The notes beneath the pieces are model-generated. The model was not told where the DNA came from. It saw only the letters and a list, made by a program, of their open reading frames with translations, and did not search any database. Shown piece by piece: positions 36,258 to 47,398 of a DNA stretch of 51,909 bases (its first letter is position 1; each line of letters begins with the position of its first letter). The translations under genes and the position numbers were made by a program. Source of the DNA: Porogramme epimiltina (Eukaryota; Basidiomycota; Agaricomycetes; Polyporales; Polyporaceae); contig FTLJ01000914.1 in the NCBI GenBank assembly GCA_900155495.1, forward strand, positions 1-51,909. Reading direction: 5' to 3'.

Positions 36258-39200
36258 TCAAAGCGTTTCCCATCCACCGTTATCAACCGTTCCCTCCAAC
36301 CGACGCGCGATGAGCGTTGGGATCCCGTGGTTTAACCAGATCTTGTGTACTTCCTCCCATCGTGCATGATGGAGGTACTGTCGACGGCCTCGCCTATGTG
36401 CCGTTAAAGTTAGGAAGAGTCTGTGGAAGCACAAACGACTGCGTACCTCATCGACACATCCACTTCTCCATGGACATCAAGGTATGGCGATTGACCGAAT
36501 GCGCCGTTATTGGCGTACAAGTACAATAGGGAGCAGCGCTTGACAAGGAAATAGAGCCCTATAGGACCAGCACATCTGTATCTACATTAGCTCTAGGTTC
36601 ACTGGTGATATTCACGTTTGAACGCTCACTCTCTAGTATGCATGTTGCACTCCCCTCGGTTTTGATTCTCCAGGTCCATGCAACAATGACTTTGGAAGCA
36701 GCACGTTGCGCCACAGAATAAGCAAACCGCGGCATCGAGGGGGACGCTCTTGCACCTCGAGCAGACCATCGTCTTGTCCTGTTCGAGATATAGATGGTCG
36801 AGCACGAGAGGGAGGCGTGCGAGGCGATAAACAAGGGGGTACTCGAGCATAACGCCGCAGTTGAGCTGCGACGCGGCCTGTGAGTGACCATAGTGTGCAC
36901 ACCAGCCAGAGAGGGCGTTCTGAATAGTGTCGTGTGAAGGAAGGTCGGCAAGGGGTGGGATATCTAGGACCTTCATGAGCCGGCGGTATTCGCATGCGGT
37001 GCTGTCAAGGCCGGGAGACGCGGGGAATGCAGTGGGGAGAGCAGCGCGGCAGAGAATCAAGGCGCGTCGGAGAAATGGGAGTGTGAACGTGTAGAGCAGC
37101 TGCTCGATGCGCGCTTCGCCGAATGATAGGAACACGGTGTCCGCCGCTTGCTCGAAGATCGGAGAGTGACGAACGACTGACATGAAGAACATTCGAGTGT
37201 CTCCAAAGACGTCTTCGTACTTCCGGGTGTCGATCGTTGTGGTTTGACCGCTTCTACTCTTGTTCAGGATGTATACCAGACCAACGACGGTGCGAGCCAG
37301 GTAGGCGTAGTAGGTTAGTACGAGAACGTGCTTGAGCATATCTGGCGCCACGGCGGCAGTTTCCACTAAGATGGTGAAAGGATCTCGAAGGAGAAGAGGG
37401 TGTGAAAAGGATGTGAGGGATGTCCGACTCCATTCGGGGAGCAATCGCTTGATGATCGCCTGGCGGATGGCATCTCGTCCTTCGTCTGGCCGCCCTTTGA
37501 AATTGAGAGCAACAAGTTTCGTGAGGCAGGTCAACAATCCTCGGACCATACGGTACTGAGATTCTGTCACGCTGTCCGCGATGATACTTTCAGAGGCACC
37601 CTGGCCACGGAGGGAAACCTCCAACGCGGAGACAGTGTAGCCGACGAGCTCCTCTGGAAGGTACATTCCTGCGCCGCGCTCCCCGTGTTCGGGCTCCGTC
37701 CGTTCTCTCAGGTGCCTGGATTGCTGGGAGACATTCTTCGCAACCACCATGACGGTGTCGACCATCTTGTGCAGCTCTGTGCTATCCGGCCTATCGTTGA
37801 CTCGAAGATGAGACTGATACGCAGAGTCCTGAGCTGCCCAAAAGAGGAATTCGCCTGTGCCTGTTCGAAACTGTTGCGCTTCCAACGCTGGGTCCGGCTT
37901 TGACTTCAGAATGCTGATTCCGGCTGCACGGATCCAATCCGGAAATGGCGTTGAATTGAGTTCGGGAGGCTTGGACGCAACCACAGGGAGTATGACGTTG
38001 CCTAGACTCTTGCATAATGGACAGATGAACTCCTTGCGGGGGATGCTCTCTGGGTGGTTACGAGTAGCTTGGTTGCGATGACGTTGGCGAATGGAACCAC
38101 TGTACACGGTGAAACAGTCGAGATGCATCATGTGACTGCATATGGAGGCGTGGAGACCAAAACGTGTGAATTGGGAAGGGAATGCGTCAAAGCTTGTGCT
38201 ATGCATGCGCTTGGCTCCTTTGATATCTTCGTTTAAAGGAGGAAACTGGGTTTCCCGGGCGGTCGCTATGGTTCTGTCTAGAGATTCCGGGGAGGAGAGC
38301 GCCTCATTCGTGTATGATTGGTGCCCGTCGGGATGTCGCCGGAGTTGTCTACTTGGCTGAATAAAGCCTAAGGAACCGAACGCCTTCGCACCGCTCAACT
38401 CTTCCTGACAGACGATGCAGGTCCCGTACGAGATGGCGCCATCGGGAGTGTCTGTTAACTCGTCTTCATCTTCGTCGTCGATGTCGTCGAAGTTATCAGC
38501 GAAGCTCGCTTGTTGTGCTTTCATCTGTCTCATGATTGCCTCCTGCCTTGCCTTCGCGGCGCGCTTCTTCGCCTCGTTAGGATCCTCTGATTCCGTCTGC
38601 GAGTTGTTGACCAGTTGGCGGCGACGCTCAACCTCATCGGGTTGGTGCTCGGAGATGCGGTCCAGGACCCACTTGATGCGTGCTCTGTAGGTAGGGTACT
38701 TCTCGTGATGCTCGAAGGTAGAAAGGACGTCAACAAGTGTCTTCCCCTCTTCATGTGCCTTGTTGACAGCAAGGCTGCTAAAGGCGTTAGGTCGCTCGAC
38801 AACTGCCACCATCGTGAGATGCAGAACTTGATCAAGGATGGCTTCTGCGGAGGGAGGGGCAGTTTGGGTGGCGTCGGTGAGGGTCAGAACATTGTAGATG
38901 CCGTAGAAGAATATCTGTGCAAGTACGTCGGACTCGAAGGCAGAAGGGAGGGAGGAGAATGGGCCCTTCGAGATATTGAGAGGCCTTGGGACGATGACAG
39001 GGTCCTGAATACCATTCTTCTTCTTGAGTCGATTGCGGAGAATAACTTCGACTTCTTCACGCTTGTTTCGCGTATAGTGATAGAAGAAGGGGTTGACTTC
39101 GTCGTACGCTTCGTCCTTTAGCTCGTATGTCCCGAAATCGGCAGTGGACTCGGGGGGCTTGAAGTTGGCTACGTCCTTCAGTACCCGTTCGAAGCATACG

Positions 39201-42095
39201 TCGTCAACCATACGCTCGGCGACGCGCTTGACGAGATCAGTGAAGGTGCAGGGGCCGACAGCGAGGGCGTGCACAATCTCTCGCCTGACGGCAACGGCCA
39301 AGGGCATTTTCGTTGCGCTCGCGCATTCTGTCAAGATGGTGACCAGAACATAGAGGAATTCCTCGACCATGCCTGATAGGTGAGATGCATCATAAGAAGG
39401 GTGGAGGGTCGCGCCAGAGAAGTAGCCTAGGAGCTGAAACCTATCAAGCATACTGACAATCACTGTCTTGGGGTCGAGAACGACGAGGGCGGTTTGGAGA
39501 ATGAAGAGGTCTTGATCGTAACAGAGCTCGCGAAGCATGAAGTCTCGGTAGTGAAGAAGTTGCCCGCGGATGGCAAATCCGTTCCGGACCCACAATCCGG
39601 TACGAATCTGGGCGATCATGGCAAGAACTTGAGCGAAACATCAGTAAACGAGTATTGCACGAGGATGCGCAGGACTCACCGCGCAAGGGGTAATCGATTA
39701 TTGTTAATAACGCCTCCTCACTGGCCTTGCTGAGGCATACGTCCCTCAAACTACCAATACCAATCGTCTGGAGGGATGTTTCGTCCAACAGGTCAACGTG
39801 CTTGAATAACTCTGCGAGAAGCCATTGCAGGGAATGGTGAAAGCTAATCGATCCGTCCATGACGTCAAAGTTCAGGACCTTATAGGTAGCTTCACCGTAG
39901 ACAACCTCGTGGAAGTCAACCGGAGGGAATCGCGTCATATCGCGGCGGTCATCCACCACCGTGATGCACATGAGGATGTGGTGGATGACAGTGTTGACCG
40001 CAGCGACCAATTCGCCGACTGTTGCCTTAGAGTAAGCCTCTCCATACACCTTTATGACACGCGACAACGATAGCGTGACATTGAAGACACTGATCCAAGC
40101 GTCCGTCTCGTATTCGACATGACTAGACGCGGCTCGCTTGTTGGGATTGATGCACATGAATATTTGGCAAGTCTTCGCAAACTGGATGATAAATTCGCGG
40201 TTGTGTGCGATGAGCTGCTGGACAGGTTCGTTGTGGCAGAGATAGCGAAGATCGCTAAAGACGGGCATAAACCGTTTAGACTTGAATGGAAAGGTGTCCA
40301 CGTCGATTTCAGCGTCAGGATTGGGTGGAAAAATGATGCGCTTGTCCTGGATTTGATTCGTAAAGAAGGCGGCGATGATAGCGAGCAAGCGTGAGACGAT
40401 GCTGTGGTGACGGACGATGTAAAGCGCGACTGAGGGTACGGTGAAGAGTTGAAGGGCAAAGTATTTGATTGAGGTCTCCGCTTCGCGGTCGGTGAGCAGG
40501 TAGGCATCAATGATTCGATGGTATACACTTGCGAAGTGGGATGCTACAAGGATAGATTAGAGCCATACGAATGAATGAGATTGAAACCACTTGCCAATGG
40601 CGAGCTTATGCTCGTGACTAAGAGACAAAAGGGAGGCGTAAATCTCTTTGAGGTTAAGACGAGGTTTCTTCCATAGACGAGCATGGCAGAGAAACAACCA
40701 GTCGAGGCGGGTGGGTTCGTGGACGTCAGGGAGAACGCGATGAACCTCTTGGGCCCCGAGCATCGTGCTGTGCGTTCCTCGCGGAGAAAGAAGTTCAGAA
40801 GCCACAGCCTCGCGGAGGATGAGGGCGTCCGTTCCGAGTCTGCTTCGAGTAAGATCTAACAACCATTCGATGATGACCGCGGAAACCTGCTCGCGGAAAG
40901 TGTCAAAGGCTCGTCTGACAGTCACACCAAGATCTATTTGGGCGACGGCTTGAGCAATCTCGAGGAGATGAGACATATTGGTAGATATCTCGATGATGTC
41001 GCGCCCATGTTCGTCGATGCGATCGGCGACCTGAGCGGCTTCTTCGCGGGTACGGGATGTGATATCATGGAGGAGTTCGATGACTTCGTCGAAAGAGTGC
41101 TTGTCATCGTTCCAAATGACAACAGAAAAGAGGTCGTGCATGAGAGGATCACCCGTGGGTTGTGAGCGGAGGTCCGTTTCGGTAAGAGGTACGATGGTCT
41201 CATCCGGGGAGGAGTCGAGAGTGTCGAGAATGAAGTCAATCGCGTAGCCTATGGTGCGGCTGATGCTGTCGCGGAGCTCTGGAGGGACCGACGCTCTATA
41301 CGGATAGTTCTTGACGGGAGGTATGTCGTGGCCGGTCAGGGCTTTGGGGTGAGCACGAGGGGTGGTGAGAAGGGTCCTGGCTTCAAATGCGGAGATGTGT
41401 TCGGTGGTCTCCGGGATAAAGGGGTGGTAGGGGCAGCTGATAGACTGCCTCCACGCCTCAACATCTCCACAGTCGCAGCAACCTCCCGACTGTTGTGCGA
41501 TGAAGAAGCTCACGTTGTGGTCGGTATGGTCGGTGGCCTCGAAGCAGCGTGAGCAGAGAACACAACTGTCATCGAGTGCACAGTCTCTACATCGCAGGTG
41601 TGTCAGTTTCGAACGGTATTTGGCAGTTAATAGGGATGCTCACTTGCACCGGAAGCAGCTCTCCCCCTTCTTGAATATGTGGCCACAGGGTCGGCCTGGG
41701 ATAACCTGAGGTTCCTTTAACATGCCGATGCTCGCTTGGACCTCGCTGAGGGTGGCATGAAGAGGGAGGCTGGAATTGGAGTTTGGGAGGAAGAGATGGG
41801 CATACGAGCCCCAGAAAGCATCGTAGAGCTCGGCGAGTATTTCCGCTCGTGTGGCTGGCGTGAAGAGGTACTTGCGCGAACCAGGCATGGTCTCGAGAGT
41901 AAAGCGGAGACGGGAAAGAGGATCCGTCTGGCGGTCGCGTGGATTGGAATGCATGCCGAGGAGTCTGGCAGGGAGGAAGGAAGACAAGCTGCTCATGGTG
42001 GCACGCGATGGCCGACGAGATGGAGGCAGCGAGCGGGATTGAGAGAACGGCGGAGGATCGAGCTCGAGGTGACGCTCGGCAACCGTTTGCGTCAT
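36258..42095 (-). CDS. UBR1: E3 ubiquitin ligase UBR1 (N-recognin of the N-degron pathway)
   Basis: UBR1 recognises destabilising N-terminal residues and ubiquitylates the protein. The UBR zinc box spans exons 1-2 (42095-41644 and from 41586): GRPCGHIFKKGESCFRC, KDCALDDSCVLCSRCFEATD, HTDHNVSFFI and GGCCDCGDVEAW. The ClpS-like N-domain region follows, with DLFSVVIWNDDKHSFDEVI near 41130. Mid-protein blocks include GLWVRNGFAIRGQLLHYRD (39570). The RING-H2 begins CIVCQEELSGAKAF (38415) and continues CSHMMHLDCF and FICPLCKSLGN. The C-terminal cap has CCFQSHCCMDLENQNRGECN, and after two further introns GLYFLVKRCSLLYLY, GQSPYLDVHGEVDVSMR, RGRRQYLHHARWEEVHK and IPTLIARRLE, stop at 36258. That tail is easily missed, because exon read-through gives a false stop at 36626. 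Length is about 1800 residues, usual for the family. ATG 42095 or 41996 could start it. Divergent from the TRAPP gene by 63 bp. Confidence 0.95.
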
Positions 42096-42158
42096 AGTTG
42101 GCCGCTCTCGTCCCCGGGCCCATCCACCCACCGCACCCTCACGCTCCTTTCGCCCGCC
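42096..42158. promoter_or_regulatory. 63-bp divergent gap between UBR1 and TRAPP gene starts
   Basis: Only 63 bp separate ATG 42095 (minus) from ATG 42159 (plus). Either the two transcripts share a very short bidirectional promoter or one uses a later start, for example UBR1 at 41996, which widens the gap to 162 bp. No tandem motif is seen. Confidence 0.6.
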
Positions 42159-43099
42159 ATGTCCTCCAGAACGTCCTTCCAAAACTCTGCGAGCCGCCCC
42201 AGCTCCTCCTCTGCGGTCCCGTCCCTCGCCGCCGTCGCGGATCCAGCCTTGCGCCATGTCGACGGCGCCGCGATGGACTACTTTGTGATCGAAATGGTCA
42301 ACACTCTTCGCGCCTCCTCTGCCGTCGCCGCCGCCCGCGCAAAGAAGACCGAGCAAGAGATGGTCGATGCCGGGCTCATGCCCGCTTCTGCTCCTGTCCC
42401 ACCTCCCTTGAAGAAGAGTCAGCTACGCGAATCCATCGCAAGCAATGCGTCCCGTACATCCCTTTCCAAGGACGCCAAAGACGAAGACGAAGAGGAGCTG
42501 CGCGCTCGCCTGGAAGCTATCGGAATGCACGTCGGGGCAAACATGGCAGAGCGGTGCGTATTGTCGTCTCTCGTCCGCATATTGGTCTTCACTGGCCCAT
42601 TCAAGCTTGTGCCACGACCGCGGCCTCTTCTCCGACACTCTCGATGCAGTCAAGTTTATTTGCAAAGATCTCTGGAGTGCATGTTGGGAGAAACAGGTCG
42701 ATAACCTGAGAACAAACCATCGCGTACGTGGAGTACAGTCTTAGTTTGTCTCTACTCTCATTTTTCACAAGGGCGTTTACGTCCTACAAGACAACTCTTT
42801 CAAGCCCCTCACGCGTATATCCGGATGGGAGGGCCGGGCGGAGTCTCTCAGGCGTGCCAAAGTAGTCAGTGCATTGTGCCGTTCAGACTGTGCGGATGAC
42901 TCAGCGTTTCACCCTCAGTATGCAGCGATGCCTGCTGGAATCATTCGCGGTGCTCTCGCAAGGGTAGGATACCAGGCCGCTGTCGTTCCTGAAGTTACCG
43001 CTTTGCCCCAGTGTATGTATTACGCATACAGGCTGGTTCTGCCCCTAGTTTACCGTCTATCTAGGTACATTCCAAGTCAAACTCCCGAAGGGATCATAG
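42159..43099 (+). CDS. TRS33: TRAPP complex subunit Trs33/TRAPPC6 (243 aa, 5 exons)
   Basis: Trs33 is a Bet3-fold core subunit of TRAPP, the tethering complex and Ypt1/Rab1 exchange factor at the Golgi. Exons 42159-42553, 42606-42723, 42772-42861, 42919-43012 and 43065-43099 join in frame to 243 residues. Family blocks are AAMDYFVIEMVNTLRASS, EEELRARLEAIGMHVGANMA, ERLCHDRGLFSDTLDAVKFI, CKDLWSACWEKQVDNLRTNH, RGVYVLQDNSFKPLTRISGW, and at the end MPAGIIRGALARVGYQAAVV, PEVTALPQCTFQVK. An insert of about 65 residues between helix 1 and helix 2 (KKTEQEMVDAGL...SKDAKDEDEEE) is polar and probably disordered, making the protein longer than yeast or human homologues without it. The last exon has only 35 bases. 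Its stop is 7 bp from the convergent UTP18 stop. Confidence 0.93.
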
Positions 43100-43106
43100 A
43101 CACAAG

Positions 43107-44680
43107 CTATACTGTGCTGAAGTCCCGAAGACCGTAGAGCAATACCCGTCCCCGACTGTTCCCGATTGCCACATACTCGCTCTGTGCTGAGAAGTCTATG
43201 GTCGTAACGTGTCCGAGAGGGGTACTCGACGTAGGCCAATTGGAAAAGGCCGTGAGGGAGGGGAGGTGGATCTACGAAACGGGATGATTATGGACATTGA
43301 GCGGGGGGCTGAGAAGTACGTACCATACGCATTTGATCCTTCTTTACACTACTTGCAATTGCGAGGAGTTGCGCATCGTGATTGAAGCAGAGCGATGTGA
43401 TACTGGTCGTCAAATTCCCCAGGGACTTCAACGGCCTTGGCCGATCTATATCGCCCGATGTGGCATTCGACCCATATACGTTCACAACGCCGACCTTCGA
43501 CCTGTCATATGAGGGACTTAGCGAAAAAGGCCACGGATGGATCAATCCACGTACCCAATGGCCATGTACTTCCCGGAGCGATCACCGTCCAGGATCTGAC
43601 TGCCGTACCCTCCGTCGTCCTTCCATCTTCGCAGACAGCGGCGTTGTCCAATATCCCAGACATAAATCTCGGAGTCTTCGCCTAGCGTGAAGAGCTCCTT
43701 GTCTGACCACCACAACGATCTGACTCCAGTGTTCATCTTGATGTCACCCACTACTTGCCCGCCACCTGCACGCCAGTCGACAAGGTGAACGTGCCCTCGG
43801 CGGCCGGCAACGGCCAGAACGGAGCCGGTTGGGTCGAAGGAGCAGATTTCCATGCTACCGTCTTGGGCAGCATGATTAGAACTGCTGAACGTGGTTCCCC
43901 ATAGTCCCCTGGGCGACCGCAGGGTAGATCCCGTGTGGAGGTCGTAGGTAAAATAGAACGGCCTCGGTCCAGTAAGAAGGACGGAGGTACCGTTAGGGTG
44001 GAAGGCGGCATTGGTGAGCGGGATGGAGGGAATGTGTAGAGTGTGGAGATGGGGGTTGGTATGCCCGTCGACCTATACGGGGTCTGAGCGCACGCAGGTA
44101 TGAAAAAGTGATAACGCACATTGTATAAACGCAGTCTCCTATCAGAGCTTGCGGCGAGGAGGATGGGCACTTGAGGGGAGGGATGGAAACGCACCGACTT
44201 GATCTCACCCTCTGCAGGGGCGGAAAGATTGGCGTCACGCAGGCGTTCGACGGAGAGGGTGCCGTGTTCGATAACCCTTGTATGTCGACGAGATAGAGTG
44301 GAGTCTGTTCTAGAAAGTAACGTGTCGACATTGTCTTCTCTTTCTACTTCCTGCTCCAGCTCCTTTTCTTCGGAGTCTGTCGAAGCGTGCCGGCGTTCTC
44401 GAGGGACAGCTCGCAGACGTCTCCGAGCGTTGGCCGCCCACTCGGGTGCCGGGTTGACTTTTTCGAATTGACGTCGGAGGCGACTTTCGTACTCGCGGCC
44501 GTTGATGGAGTTTTCATGCACGGTATCGCGCAACTTGCGCCGTCGCTTCTCTGTCGCCAGTGAGACGTCTAGACCGTCGTCGTCGGGATCCGCCCATGCG
44601 GGCGTGATGGAAGTGGTGCCGTCATCGATGGAAAGGTCCTCTTGTAAAAGCCTCGGTTTCTTGCGCGGGTGTCGATCCAT
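43107..44680 (-). CDS. UTP18: U3 snoRNP / SSU-processome WD40 protein UTP18 (473 aa, 4 exons)
   Basis: Utp18 belongs to the UtpB subcomplex that assembles on pre-18S rRNA in the nucleolus. Exons 44680-44120, 44072-43555, 43501-43324 and 43271-43107 join in frame to 473 residues, close to the family norm. The head is charged (MDRHPRKKPRLLQED, AWADPDDDGLDVSL, EYESRLRRQFEKVNPAPEWA, the last block typical of Utp18). A seven-bladed propeller follows: IKSVRFHPSPQVPILLAASS, DRRLRLYNVDGHTNPHL, MEICSFDPTGSVLAVAGRRG, HVHLVDW, GVRSLWWS, LFTLGEDSEIYVWDIGQRRC, ITSLCFNHDAQLLAIAS and DFSAQSEYVAIGNSRGRVLL. ATG 44680 was chosen; the frame upstream has no ATG. The next sequence upstream has CACGTG and several GTCAC/GTGAC at 44759-44840 and then the switch to AT-rich DNA. 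Confidence 0.94.
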
Positions 44681-47078
44681 GGGAGATGTACTAGAGACGG
44701 TGAGGGCAGGCGCTGCAAGACTCGTGTCGGGGAGATGGAAATTTCGACGGCCAGAGATCACGTGTCACGGCGCCTCTCGCCTCACTGGGAAGGTGACGTG
44801 AGGTAAGACAGTATAAGCGCCGTGACACAGATGTGACTACTGTGTAACACAGGGTTATGCAGGTTACTTACATAGCTTGCTCCTAGCATGACCACCTACC
44901 CTGACATAGCAAAGGCCCTCCGGGCAGTCCTGGGCTACAAATTAGTTGAAGTTGAGTCAAACACATCTGACAAGCAACTTACAGATTACTTGTGAGTCTG
45001 AGGAGCCAATAACTTTATAACTTTATCTTTTAACTTTATTATCTTTTATGAGCACCAGTCTGATCACATCCCACAGGCCTTCCTTGACCTCTAGCACCAG
45101 TGTCTATGGCACTATTTGTAAGTGGTTCAGTATTGCAATCTGCAACAAATTTTTAGTGGGGTCACAATTTCATATCTAAGAGTTTTTACCTCTTACCTAA
45201 TGATTAGCCACCACACTAAGTTGCTGGACTACTGATAGAATACTAGAGTTTCTTACTCAGTATCCTCACACCCCCATTTCTACACCTCCTGGATAGCCAT
45301 TAAACCTTCATCTTATAAGCAGTACTCATTGCAGTACTCTCAACATTTTACAGACCTTGTAGAGCAGGCTATCAGTAAAATGTCCATGTTACAAGTCCCT
45401 CTTCAGACAACTAATCATCACCATTTTACATGATTTCTTACTATACCCTGCTTATGAGCATAAAATAGTACAGAATATGGGGTAATAGCTAGAAATAGTC
45501 AGTATAAGTGGTGTTCATAATGTGGACCTTTGACTGATCCAAGTTCAACCACAAATAAAACATAAGTAAATAGTGTTGTGTGAACTAATCTACACCACAG
45601 CTCACACAACCCCAGCTAAGACTCATAGAAAATGGAACTTTGCAGCTGCTTCTGCTTTGACAATATTGACACTAGATAAACTGGAAACAATTAACACTGG
45701 TATTTGAAAACAACAGATACCTACTTATGGGAGCTTATCACAAGTGACTAGATCATACTCTTCTTCCACGAGCTGTAGTCAACAATATCAAAGACCCTAC
45801 ATAATAATATCAACATAAAGACATTATACAACAAATTCAAAACATACTTCTACTATAGTAATATCATGTACAAGTCCAACAAAAGTCCTTCCATACTCAA
45901 GCTATAATATAACTTTACCAACCTGAAGGTATGTTAGATAATCACATAATAAAGGTCCATATATCCCTATACCAGAGAATGCACCATGGGGACTAAAGAG
46001 GATGATGTGGAAGGTGATAGTCAATCATAAAGATTGTAGATGCCCCATTAACATCATCACCTTATAGTTATACTTTTATTGTATATAATGCTTTGTTTAT
46101 ATTTAATAGGGATCACAAATATCTAGTCACTTATATATTGCACGTACTGACATGCACACAAGTTGGGGAATATAGATTCCTTACAACTAATGCCTGAGGC
46201 CCTTGGTCCCTATAGAGGTCAAAGGGTTCCCCAGTTGTTCAGGTAGTGACTGGTGTACAAATATGAACCTCTAATTCCCTAGCAATAGGGAGATGACAGT
46301 GTTGCTCTCAGTATATTGCTTGAAGGTCTGTATGACCTGTTAATGCCTATGGTTGAACATAGTGACTTGAAGTTGCTTAGTAAGCATACTAGTGCCGGTG
46401 CACTGGGAGAAACTCTCATGCACACTCACTTGTGAGGGAAAAGAAGTACTCATTGGACTGTACTACCCTAGGGCTTTATATACTAGTACACCTAAGTAAT
46501 TGTCTTCTCTATTTGAACATCAAGGGATAATAGACCTCAAGTGAACAATGTACAATATAAACAATGGACTGCAGGGAGTGGTAATTATAGAACAATAGAC
46601 AGGGAGAACATTAGGGGATCTAAATAGTATATAATTGAAATTCTTAACAATAGTTGCTGAAGAACAATAGAGCCTTAACAATAGAAAATCAACGGACAAT
46701 AATGGAGTGCATACAACAATAGTAAAGTGCATAGGACAAGAGTGGAATGCATAGAACAATAGCAATGTAAGTGTAGTAAAAATCATAATTGTCACATAAG
46801 AACATCCTGAAGCAGCGCATAATAGAGAGCTGACAAATCAGGCCATTTTTACTAGACCAATCATGTTGGCAATGTCTTCTTCATTCACCATACCACCATC
46901 ATGCTCCTCCTGTGCCCTTTCGCCAGGGTCTGACTCACTGAATGATGCAATTGTAAGAAGAGAGGTCACCGGTCAAACCAGGGAAGGGCCTTGTGTTACC
47001 AGATCACATAGGAGGGGCTGTGACTACAGCGACACTAACCTAATAAGATAGTATTGAGACATACTTGTGGTATGACAG
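44681..47078. other. AT-rich repeat-type DNA with short coding-like relics
   Basis: At about 44810-44860 composition changes sharply from GC-rich to AT-rich. No gene is supported, but two pieces look coding-like. At 44888-44995, ATG-led MTTYPDIAKALRAVLGYKLV runs to a GTGAGT that could be a splice donor. At about 45240-45430 there is an open stretch with SSHPHFYTSWIAIKPSSYKQ. Neither matches a family I recognise; they may be fragments of transposon genes. A/T-rich short repeats (aactttat) occur near 45010-45060. An acaatag repeat is listed separately. Confidence 0.5.
46534..46770. repeat. Dispersed acaatag repeat cluster
   Basis: The heptamer acaatag or a close variant appears about eight times within 240 bp, several times in longer units such as gtgcatacaacaatag and gaatgcatagaacaatag. 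Spacing is irregular, so this is a decayed minisatellite or the subterminal repeats of an old transposon. Confidence 0.6.
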
Positions 47079-47080
47079 TA

Positions 47081-47105
47081 CAGTGACAGCCATAAATAAT
47101 GCCCG
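47081..47105. repeat. Left terminal inverted repeat of the Tc1 element
   Basis: The first 25 bp of the element differ at one position (A for G at base 8) from the right repeat. The inner part, aataatgcccg, is also one arm of a local hairpin. Confidence 0.9.
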
Positions 47106-47126
47106 ATCTGCTCGACGGGCATTATT
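47095..47126. repeat. Hairpin overlapping the left TIR
   Basis: Arms aataatgcccg (47095-47105) and cgggcattatt (47116-47126) are perfect 11-bp inverted copies around a 10-nt loop. The right end lacks a matching second arm. It could fold in single-stranded DNA or RNA, or add a second transposase site. Confidence 0.8.
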
Positions 47127-47398
47127 GGCGTGTTTTCTCTGGGCACAGGCCGCGTGGGGAGTAGTATGTATGTAAAGTCGATACTATAGAACATAATAAA
47201 TACATTGATACAGCACGCAACGGGGTGCGGTGCGATCCGTCAAATCGCGAGGCCGCAGTCGACGGGGGCCTATTTTGGCGTAGCATGCGTTCACCTCATG
47301 TTTCTGGCTCTTGACTTTGCACCACCGCCAACTCACATACTCTCCTCTCGTAACTTGCCTGCCATACTCTCCACACTACTGTCTACCCACCACACACT

